Positions 1 through 6,848 of a DNA stretch of 64,000 bases are shown in pieces. Origin of the DNA: Bradyrhizobium stylosanthis (GTDB taxonomy: Bacteria > Pseudomonadota > Alphaproteobacteria > Rhizobiales > Xanthobacteraceae); NCBI RefSeq assembly GCF_001641335.1, contig NZ_LVEM01000001.1:904580-968579 (forward strand). Reading direction: 5' to 3'. Both the position numbers and the translations under genes were made by a program. The notes below the pieces were generated by a model that was not told the DNA's origin, made no database searches, and saw only the letters and a list, made by a program, of their open reading frames with translations. How positions within the stretch are numbered: the stretch's first letter is position 1; each line of letters opens with the position of its first letter.

Positions 1-1
1 C

Positions 2-532
2 GGACCGAAGCAGCCGAAGGGCAACAGGGCCGTGTTCGAGGAGGACCTGCAGTCCTGGGCCGCACCGTTCATGATGGCGCTGATCAACACCCGCAACGTC
101 CACCGCTCCAACATGCTGATGGGTTTTCCCTACGGCCAGGACTTCGTCTACGACGAGATGGTCCTGACCGGCGCCGGCGAGAAGGGCGAGTCCAACGCCA
201 AGCGCGTGATGGCGGCCAACGCCGAGAAGACCGGTCCGAACGCGCCGAAGCCGGGCGAGGGGCCGTCGAAGGAGGAGCGGGAGAAGGGGCTCTTCAACCT
301 GCTCTACGTCGCGATCGCGCCCGACGGCCGCATGGTCCGTGCCGGCGTCACCGGTGACCGCGATCCCGGCTACGGCTCGACCTCGAAGATGATCTCGGAA
401 TGCGCGATCTGCCTGCTGCGCGACGCGAGCGACGTTCCGGGCGGCTTCTGGACGCCGGGCGCAGCGATGCAGCACAAGCTGATCAAGCGGCTGGTCGACA
501 ACGCCGGGCTGACGTTCGGGGTGGAGAGCTAG
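2..532 (+). CDS. C-terminal part of a saccharopine dehydrogenase-like / trans-acting enoyl reductase family protein (5' truncated by window)
   Basis: The frame is open from the first base of the window, so only the last 176 residues are present and the N-terminal Rossmann (NADP-binding) part lies outside. The visible part matches, from memory, the C-terminal region of the large 'saccharopine dehydrogenase NADP-binding domain' proteins of Bradyrhizobium and mycobacteria, which act as trans-acting enoyl reductases or as uncharacterised oxidoreductases. Supporting stretches are the substrate-domain segment with NTRNVHRSN near the start and the end segment with SECAICLLRD and FWTPGAAM. An internal GTG at 32 is not the real start. 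The specific substrate cannot be told from this fragment. Confidence 0.7.
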   Translation, partial: GPKQPKGNRAVFEEDLQSWAAPFMMALINTRNVHRSNMLMGFPYGQDFVYDEMVLTGAGEKGESNAKRVMAANAEKTGPNAPKPGEGPSKEEREKGLFNLLYVAIAPDGRMVRAGVTGDRDPGYGSTSKMISECAICLLRDASDVPGGFWTPGAAMQHKLIKRLVDNAGLTFGVES

Positions 533-541
533 CTCGGTCCC

Positions 542-629
542 GTGGGGTGGGCAAAGCGAAGCGTGCCCACCAGTGTCGCGATCGGAGAGAGAAGGTGGGC
601 ACGGCGCTTTGCGCCTTTGCCCACCCTAC
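542..629. repeat. Palindromic intergenic repeat, GTAGGGTGGGCAAAG family (copy 1)
   Basis: The ends GTGGGGTGGGCAAAG and CTTTGCCCACCCTAC are inverted repeats with one mismatch. Inside there is a second pair of GTGCCCACC/GGTGGGCAC arms. The same element in opposite orientation is at 9421-9509. It lies between two convergent genes and may form a hairpin that helps end transcription. Confidence 0.8.
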
Positions 630-645
630 GGCACCGGTCGTGCCG

Positions 646-1842
646 CTACACCGCCCGCGCATCATACGCGTACATGAAGTCCATGGCCTTGGCGCCAAGC
701 GGCAACAGCCACTTCATCATCTGATTGCGGACCCAGGCGCCGGAGGCGCTGAACTCGCGCTTGCTGTTGCCGTTGCGGCGGGCCATCGCAACGATCTTCT
801 CGGTGCGCGGACGCCGTTCGGCCTCGAAAGCCTGGAAGGTGGCGCCGAGCTCCTGCCCCTCCTGCATCAGTCGGGCGAGCCGCATCGCGTCCTCGAGCGC
901 GAGCGAGGCGCCCTGGCCGGCATGGGGGCTGGTCGCATGCGCGGCATCCCCGATCAGCAGCGAGCGCTTGCGGGACCAGACCGGCAGGGTCGCGACGTCG
1001 AGCGTATCGGTGACCACGATGTTCTCGGCGGCGTCGATGATGTCGGGGATCGGATCGTGCCAGCCGCGATGGAAGCCGCGCAGATGCTGCTTCAGCGTCG
1101 CCTGGTCGAGCGCGCGGAACATCGCTGCGTCCATGCCGTGCGCCGGCTGGGTGCTCCACCACATCACGCCGTCGTTGGGATCCGGGCTGCAATGGCCGTA
1201 GCCGAAGAAGCCGCTCTGGCCGAACGTGGTCTCGACATGCCGGCCGATGGCGCGGCCATCGAGGACGGCGTGCGGCACGAAGCCACCGAAGCCGATCAGG
1301 CCGGTGTTGAACGGTTGCGGGCCATCAGGCACGACCTGGCGGCGCACCACCGAATGCACGCCGTCGGCGCCGATCAGGAAGTCGCCTTCCGCGGTGGTGC
1401 CGTCGGAAAAGTAGGCGATGATCGGCTGGTCGCCGCGATCCTCGATCTTGATCAGGCGCTTCTCGAAATAGAGCGAGACGCAGGCGCACCAGGCCTTGTC
1501 GATCAGGATCTCGTTCAGGCTCGCGCGGGCGATGTTGACCGCCGGCTGGCCGAAGCGCCGCGCCATGTCGCGGTTGATCGAGCCGAGCCTCTCGCCGCCT
1601 TGCGAATAGAAGTCGAACGATTCCGCGACCGAACCGCGGCTGATCAGCTCGTTCGCAAGCCCGATCTCGTCCATCACATGCATGCCGTTCGGCGCGATCT
1701 GGAGACCGCCGCCGATGCCCTTCGAGTAGGGCCAGGCCTCGTAGATCGCGGATTCGATGCCGGCGCGGCGCAGCAGGATGGCGGCGACAGGCCCGGCGAT
1801 GCCGGCGCCGATGATCAGGGCCTTGCGGGGACGGTTGGACAT
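646..1842 (-). CDS. FAD-dependent aromatic-type monooxygenase (class A flavoprotein)
   Basis: 398 residues, the normal length for single-component class A flavin hydroxylases (salicylate/3-hydroxybenzoate/UbiH-like). The FAD dinucleotide fold GxGxxG is at residues 12-17 (GAGIAG). The DG motif GADGVHS is near 158-164 and the GD motif LLIGDAAHATSPHAGQG near 295-311. These three define the PHBH fold and bind FAD and NAD(P)H. The substrate cannot be assigned. The gene is divergent from a MarR regulator across about 96 bp carrying a palindrome, so ligand-controlled expression in aromatic or xenobiotic metabolism is likely (inference). Confidence 0.88.
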   Translation of the reverse strand: MSNRPRKALIIGAGIAGPVAAILLRRAGIESAIYEAWPYSKGIGGGLQIAPNGMHVMDEIGLANELISRGSVAESFDFYSQGGERLGSINRDMARRFGQPAVNIARASLNEILIDKAWCACVSLYFEKRLIKIEDRGDQPIIAYFSDGTTAEGDFLIGADGVHSVVRRQVVPDGPQPFNTGLIGFGGFVPHAVLDGRAIGRHVETTFGQSGFFGYGHCSPDPNDGVMWWSTQPAHGMDAAMFRALDQATLKQHLRGFHRGWHDPIPDIIDAAENIVVTDTLDVATLPVWSRKRSLLIGDAAHATSPHAGQGASLALEDAMRLARLMQEGQELGATFQAFEAERRPRTEKIVAMARRNGNSKREFSASGAWVRNQMMKWLLPLGAKAMDFMYAYDARAV

Positions 1843-1891
1843 GGCTTGCTCTCGACGTTTCCGTGGTGCTAGGAGATATTACGGTCGCTAA

Positions 1892-1912
1892 ATCTCTTAG
1901 TGACTAAGATAT
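1892..1912. promoter_or_regulatory. Likely MarR operator palindrome between the monooxygenase and marR genes
   Basis: A 21-bp near-perfect palindrome is centred on the G at 1902. The inner arms TCTTAGT and ACTAAGA are perfect, flanked by AT and AT with one mismatched pair in each arm. It sits 50 bp upstream of the monooxygenase start and 27 bp upstream of the MarR start, where it would block both divergent promoters. Short A/T-rich TTAGT-ACTAA dyads are typical MarR-family sites. Confidence 0.65.
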
Positions 1913-1938
1913 ATATCGAGTAAGAGAAGAGGCCGACC

Positions 1939-2463
1939 TTGTCAAGGACGAAGGCGCGCACGGCGTTGTTGGGGCAGCTGGAGGAGGCGATGCGCAGGTC
2001 TTCGGCGCAGGGCGTGCTCTATGGCCAGACCGTTGCGAACGTTGCCGGAATTGCCAATTCCGACCTCGAATGCATGGACATCCTCTACCTTGAGGGACGG
2101 GTCACGGCGGGCAGGCTCGCCGAGGTCACGGGCCTCACCACGGGCGCCATCACCGGCGTGATCGACCGGCTCGAGAAAGCGGGGCTGGTGCGCCGCGAGC
2201 GGGACGAGGCCGACCGCCGCAAGGTCTTCATCACGGTCGTGCCGGAGGCGATCGACAAGCTCAGCCAGTTCTACGTGCCGATGCAGCAGGCGATGGAGAA
2301 GGTCTGCAATGGCTATTCCGACGAGGAACTGCGCCTGCTGCTGCGCTTCGCCAATGAGGGCTACAAGGGCGTGGTCGCGGCGACCGAAGCGTTGAAGGGC
2401 CTGCTCGATACGCCGCCCGAGAAGCGGCCCGCTCTCAAGCTGAAGACGTTTCGTCAGCCCTAG
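1939..2463 (+). CDS. MarR family transcriptional regulator
   Basis: 174 residues with a MarR-type winged helix-turn-helix in the middle (about residues 40-110). The recognition helix region is LTTGAITGVIDRLEKAGLV and the wing carries ERDEADRRKVFI, the conserved D-x-R-x-x-x-V/L motif of the family. The start is TTG, preceded by a good AGAAGAGG ribosome-binding site; no better ATG exists. It probably represses itself and the divergent monooxygenase through the palindrome at 1892-1912. Its 3' end overlaps the convergent O-antigen-ligase-like gene by 29 bp. Confidence 0.9.
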   Translation: MSRTKARTALLGQLEEAMRRSSAQGVLYGQTVANVAGIANSDLECMDILYLEGRVTAGRLAEVTGLTTGAITGVIDRLEKAGLVRRERDEADRRKVFITVVPEAIDKLSQFYVPMQQAMEKVCNGYSDEELRLLLRFANEGYKGVVAATEALKGLLDTPPEKRPALKLKTFRQP

Positions 2464-3691
2464 TCTTGTAGGCCTGCGCGGCGGCGATCATGCCCCACAT
2501 CGCGCCCAGCATCATCCAGAAGTGCCGCCAGTGGTCGGTGTCGATCACGAAGCTCTCGCCGACGGTGCCGACGAAGGCGGAGAACACCGCGAGATAGGCC
2601 CGCTGCCAGGGCACGCGGACGAAGACGTGCCTGAAGCCCATGATCACGGTGGTGAAGACCAGTGCGGGATAGCACACGCCGGAGAGCCAGCCGCCGGACA
2701 TGAAGGCGTTGAGGTAGGAGTTGTGGGTGTCCTCGGGGAAGTAGCGGTGGAATTGCAGCGGGCCGATGCCGAACGGCAGGTCGAGCGCCATCTCCGCACC
2801 GAGGATATGCCGGCCGAACCGGCCGAAGCGGCCCTCGTCATAACTCTGGTCGAAGCTCGCGCGCTGCTTGAACATCTCGGCGGTGGCATCGAATGACAGC
2901 AGCACCGCGATCAGCGCCAGTCCGAGCACCGCGGCGACGATCGCCATGATGACGATGCGCGAGCGCTGGGCGTTGGTACGGCTGGTCAGCACCATCAGCG
3001 CCAGCATGAAGGCGGAGGTCAGCACCAGCCCGCCCCAGGCGGCGCGGGAGAAGGCGAGCAGGATCGCCAGCGACATGATCCCGAAGGCGAAGACGTTGCG
3101 GATCGCCTTGCCGAGCTTGTCCGAGACCACGCTCTGCAGCGCGAACAGCGCCGGCAGGATCAGGAAGGCGCCGAGCACGTTCGGGTCCTTGAACGTGCCG
3201 CGCGCGCGTCCATAGAGCGTCAGCAGGTCGTTACCGCCGGGAACGAGGTGGAAATAGCCGGCGACCGCCAGGAGCGAGGCGATCATCGCGCCGACCACGA
3301 GGCCGCGGCGGAGCATGTCGAGCCGGGCCGCGGTGTCCTCGGACGTGACCATGGCGAAGAACACGACGGTTACCGCCATGTACCAGGAGGTCGCGATCCA
3401 GCTCACCACCTCGGGCTGGTCGTACAGCGGGATCGCGCTGATGGTGTAGCCCACATTGAGAAGGACCAGCATCAGCACCATCGGCATCAGCACGAGCCGC
3501 AGGCGCAGGCTGGTGGCGAAGAAAGCGACGGTCGCGAGCAGGGTCGCGATCTCGTACGGGCTCGGCTCGATGAAGACGATGGCGCCGGAGGCGCCGACCA
3601 GCCACACCAGCGCGCGCTGCAGCGCCAGCACGCCGGGCGCGGCCGGCGCGGCCAACTTCACTCCACCGGCTGTCGCCGCATACGCCATCAC
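2435..3691 (-). CDS. O-antigen ligase/polymerase-like integral membrane protein (Wzy_C family)
   Basis: 418 residues with about ten hydrophobic segments. The large loop after the middle helices holds the segment FGIGPLQFHRYFPEDTHNSYLN, typical of the WaaL/Wzy_C family, where the conserved His lies near the periplasmic active site. In a polysaccharide locus this protein would polymerise lipid-linked repeat units or ligate the glycan. It is the last gene of the minus-strand exopolysaccharide group that begins with the glycosyltransferase at 5511. It overlaps the marR 3' end by 29 bp tail to tail, so no separate terminator fits between them. Confidence 0.85.
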   Translation of the reverse strand: MMAYAATAGGVKLAAPAAPGVLALQRALVWLVGASGAIVFIEPSPYEIATLLATVAFFATSLRLRLVLMPMVLMLVLLNVGYTISAIPLYDQPEVVSWIATSWYMAVTVVFFAMVTSEDTAARLDMLRRGLVVGAMIASLLAVAGYFHLVPGGNDLLTLYGRARGTFKDPNVLGAFLILPALFALQSVVSDKLGKAIRNVFAFGIMSLAILLAFSRAAWGGLVLTSAFMLALMVLTSRTNAQRSRIVIMAIVAAVLGLALIAVLLSFDATAEMFKQRASFDQSYDEGRFGRFGRHILGAEMALDLPFGIGPLQFHRYFPEDTHNSYLNAFMSGGWLSGVCYPALVFTTVIMGFRHVFVRVPWQRAYLAVFSAFVGTVGESFVIDTDHWRHFWMMLGAMWGMIAAAQAYKTRADETSSA

Positions 3692-3724
3692 ACGCTCACG
3701 CTACTCGTACGCCACAAACACCGC

Positions 3725-3831
3725 TGTCATCGCCCGGCCTGACCGGGCGATCCAGTATTCCGCGGCGCCTGTTGGAGAAAGCGGCTGGCGCTGCGGAGTA
3801 CTGGATGCCCCGGTTAAGCCGGGGCATGACA
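3725..3831. repeat. Bradyrhizobium-type palindromic repeat (TGTCAT...ATGACA)
   Basis: Outer arms TGTCAT/ATGACA enclose two hairpins: CGCCCGG-CCTGA-CCGGGCG and GCCCCGG-TTAA-GCCGGGGC. Inner inverted stretches around CCAGTA/TACTGGA pair with each other. This matches the dispersed REP-like elements common between genes in Bradyrhizobium. It fills the space between the polymerase and the priming transferase and may act on transcript ends. Confidence 0.8.
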
Positions 3832-3839
3832 GAGAAAAC

Positions 3840-5390
3840 TCAATACGCGTTCTCGTTCTTGGTCAGCAGCGAGATCGGCGTCTTCAGGAGAATGACGAGG
3901 TCGAACAGCACCGACCAGTTCTCGATGTAATAGAGGTCGAACTCGACTCGCTTCTGGATCTTTTCTTCATTGTCGATCTCGCCGCGCCAGCCGTTGATCT
4001 GGGCCCAGCCGGTGATGCCGGGCTTGACGCGGTGGCGGGCGAAATAGCCGTCGACGGCTTCGTCGAACAGGCGGCTCTGGAGCTTGCCCTGAACCGCATG
4101 CGGGCGCGGGCCGACCAGAGAGAGATTGCCGGAGACGACCACGTTGAAGAGCTGCGGCAGCTCGTCGAGGCTGGTCTTGCGGATGAAGCGGCCGACGCGG
4201 GTGACGCGCGGATCGTTCTTGGTCACGACCTTCGAGGCTGTCGGATCGGCCTGATGGTGGTACATCGAGCGGAACTTGTAGACGTCGATGCGCTCGTTGT
4301 TGAAGCCGAAGCGTTTCTGGCGGAACAGCACCGGGCCGGGGCTGTCGAGCTTGATCGCCAGCGCCACGAGCCCCATCACCGGCAGTGCCGCGAGCAGCGC
4401 GAGGCAGCCGACGATGCGGTCGAACAGCCATTTCATCACCAGGTCCCAGTCGGTGATCGGCGCCTCGAACACGTCCAGCGTCGGCACCTCGCCGAGATAG
4501 GAATAGGAGCGAGGACGGAAGCGCAGCTTGTTGGTGTGCGCGGAGAGGCGGATGTCGACCGGCAGCACCCAGAGCTTCTTCAGCATTTCCAGGATGCGGG
4601 TCTCCGCCGAGATCGGCAGCGCGAACAGCACGAGATCGACGCGGGTGCGGCGGGCGAACTCGACGATGTCGTCGACCTTGCCGAGCTTGCGCGCGCCGGC
4701 GCAAGTGTCGAGCGCGCGGCTGTCGTTGCGGTCGTCGAACACGCCGAGCACGTGGATGTCGGAATCCTCCTGCGCATTCAGCGCCTCGACCAGCTGCTCG
4801 CCGTTGCGGTCGGAGCCGACGATGATGGTGCGGCGGTCGAGCCGGCCCTCGCGCGCCCAGGCGCGCACCAGCGAGCGTAGCACCAGACGCTGAGAGATCA
4901 GCGCGACGAGCCCGAGGAAGTAGAAGGCGGCGAGCCACAGCCGCGATATCTCGCTGCCGAACTTGGCGAAGAACGAGATGCCGATGAACAGCAGGAACAC
5001 GAACGACCAGGACGAGATCATCCGCGTCATCTGGCGGAGCTGGCCGCGGAACAGTTGCACCTGGTAGAGGTCGGCGGCCTGGAAGCAGACCACCGCGGCG
5101 ACCGCGACGGCGACGATCTCCGCAGGATAGATCCAGCTGAAGGATCCCGCGAGCGGCATGACATAGCCGACATAGACGGCGATGCCGACGAGGCTCAGCA
5201 GGACGAAATCGGCGAGGCGGACGAAGCCGGCGATCACGATCGGCGAATAGGCACGCGCGACCTTCTGGTTGACGACCTCGAGCGCGGCGGGTGTGAGCCG
5301 GCGGCGACGCTCCACGAAAGGCTGGTCAGCGGGCCTGGCCGCGGCGCTGGTCGCGGCATCGAGCATCGAGCGTGCGTTGAGCGGTTCCAC
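3840..5390 (-). CDS. Undecaprenyl-phosphate glucose (hexose) phosphotransferase, exopolysaccharide priming enzyme
   Basis: Polyisoprenyl-phosphate hexose-1-phosphate transferase of the WcaJ/PssY class. It should transfer glucose-1-phosphate from UDP-glucose to undecaprenyl phosphate at the inner membrane, the first step of repeat-unit assembly. The N-terminal half has four hydrophobic segments followed by a Rossmann-like CoA_binding_3 domain ([15 protein letters not shown]). The C-terminal catalytic domain shows [37 protein letters not shown] and [15 protein letters not shown], all signature blocks. The start is uncertain: GTG 5390 gives 516 residues, ATG 5366 and GTG 5459 are in frame too, and none has a strong ribosome-binding site. 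Confidence 0.9.
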   Translation of the reverse strand: MEPLNARSMLDAATSAAARPADQPFVERRRRLTPAALEVVNQKVARAYSPIVIAGFVRLADFVLLSLVGIAVYVGYVMPLAGSFSWIYPAEIVAVAVAAVVCFQAADLYQVQLFRGQLRQMTRMISSWSFVFLLFIGISFFAKFGSEISRLWLAAFYFLGLVALISQRLVLRSLVRAWAREGRLDRRTIIVGSDRNGEQLVEALNAQEDSDIHVLGVFDDRNDSRALDTCAGARKLGKVDDIVEFARRTRVDLVLFALPISAETRILEMLKKLWVLPVDIRLSAHTNKLRFRPRSYSYLGEVPTLDVFEAPITDWDLVMKWLFDRIVGCLALLAALPVMGLVALAIKLDSPGPVLFRQKRFGFNNERIDVYKFRSMYHHQADPTASKVVTKNDPRVTRVGRFIRKTSLDELPQLFNVVVSGNLSLVGPRPHAVQGKLQSRLFDEAVDGYFARHRVKPGITGWAQINGWRGEIDNEEKIQKRVEFDLYYIENWSVLFDLVILLKTPISLLTKNENAY

Positions 5391-5510
5391 GGGCGTCCAC
5401 GTCCATTCCAAAAGCCCGCGGGTCGCGACTTTGCACCCCGGGTGAGCATCCCCTGGCACATCGATTATCGAACAAATCGGAAGATTCTCTAAAGCCGGCC
5501 TTAAGGATGG

Positions 5511-6644
5511 CTAATGATTGGTAAATGCGTCGCGATAACCCGCGAGCACGCCCTCGACCATCGCCTGCTGGGAGAAGTGCGCGGAGATCCGTTCGCGCAA
5601 GGACACCGCGCGCTGCGCGGTGGTTTTGGGATCATCGAGCGCCGCAGCGATCGCCTCCGCCATGGCCTCGGGATTGCTCGGTGCGAACAGAGCGGGGCTG
5701 TCGCTGCCGAATATCTCGGGGATGCCGCCGATCTTCGAGGCGATCATCGGGATGCCTGCGGCGCCGGCCTCGATCACGACATAGGGCATGGAATCGCCGC
5801 GCGAGGGAACGACCAGCAGCCCTCCCTTGGAGAAGCCGTAGCGCGCCTTGACGTGGCCGACGAAACGAATGGCACTGGTGAGGCCGAGCCTCTCGACCTG
5901 CGCCTTCAGCGCCGCCGTCTCCTCGCCGTCGCCGCCGAGCGTGAGCGTGACCTTCTTGCCGCCTTCGTGCAGCCGCGCGACGGCATCGACAAGGAGATCC
6001 GCGCCCTTGATGTGCCTGAACTCGCCGACGTAGCAGATGTCGGTGGCGTCCTCGGCGGTGATGACGGGCTCGAACTCCTCCGGTGTCACGCCGTTGAAGA
6101 CGCAATGCACCACGCCCTTGGGCGTACCGACGATGCGCTGATAGGTGTCGCGGGCAAATGCGCTCTCGAACAGGAAGAGGTCCGTCGCGCCCATCAGCGA
6201 GCGCTCGAGCCGCGCGTAGAATTCGCCCTTCAGCGTGTTGAGCGGATAATGCAGCGAGCCGCCATGCGGGGTGTAGATACGGATGGCGTCGTCGGTGCGC
6301 CGTCGCATGCGGATGAATGCGCCGGCCTTGGCGCCGTGGCCGTGCAGGACGTCGGGCTTGAGCGTAGCGATCAGGCGCCGCATGCGGAGCCAAACCAGGA
6401 AATCGTCCGGCGACGGCTCGCGGCGGATCGCCATCCGGTGAACGCCGAGCTTCAGCCTTGGCGCGAGCTCGGCCAGCGCTTTGTCGGCGCGTTCGCCGCC
6501 GGTCAGGCTGTCGGCGAGAATCCCGACATGATGGCCGCGGTCGACCTGACCGTTGGCGACGTCGAGGATGTGGCGAAAGATTCCGCCGACCGGGGCGCGC
6601 ACGGCGTGCAGGATTCGAAGCGGCTGGTCGGGTGAGGGGGGCAT
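5511..6644 (-). CDS. Glycosyltransferase family 4 (GT-B fold)
   Basis: 377 residues from ATG 6644; an in-frame start at 6680 would add 12 residues and looks less likely. The N-terminal domain holds LHAVRAPVGGIFRHI, a typical GT4 acceptor-side glycine loop. The C-terminal domain carries the nucleotide-sugar part with VGEFRHIKGADLLVDA and the E-x7-E-type motif PSRGDSMPYVVIEAGAAGIP. It would add a sugar to a lipid-linked intermediate on the cytoplasmic side. It is followed by the priming transferase and polymerase on the same strand and faces the ExoP-like gene divergently. Donor and acceptor are unknown. Confidence 0.87.
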   Translation of the reverse strand: MPPSPDQPLRILHAVRAPVGGIFRHILDVANGQVDRGHHVGILADSLTGGERADKALAELAPRLKLGVHRMAIRREPSPDDFLVWLRMRRLIATLKPDVLHGHGAKAGAFIRMRRRTDDAIRIYTPHGGSLHYPLNTLKGEFYARLERSLMGATDLFLFESAFARDTYQRIVGTPKGVVHCVFNGVTPEEFEPVITAEDATDICYVGEFRHIKGADLLVDAVARLHEGGKKVTLTLGGDGEETAALKAQVERLGLTSAIRFVGHVKARYGFSKGGLLVVPSRGDSMPYVVIEAGAAGIPMIASKIGGIPEIFGSDSPALFAPSNPEAMAEAIAAALDDPKTTAQRAVSLRERISAHFSQQAMVEGVLAGYRDAFTNH

Positions 6645-6848
6645 GATCAAAACCAGCGCTCGACGGCGAAGACCGAACAATTCCGAGGAAAATATCGCGT
6701 TGGATTAAGAGCCTTCGTGGTTAACAAACGGTGACGAGCGCGTGCGTGCAACGCGCGCGACGTCGCGATTAACCCAGCGGCAACCTTAATGGAGTGTAAT
6801 CGCCCCGGTTGAGGTAGCTTGGTGGCGTTGCCCCTGCGGGAGTGTTCG

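Noticed and set aside
400..1872. 490-codon plus-strand frame opposite the monooxygenase
   Set aside because: It is the antisense of a gene with clear FAD motifs; its translation is Arg/Ala-rich without any domain. High-GC genes give such frames.
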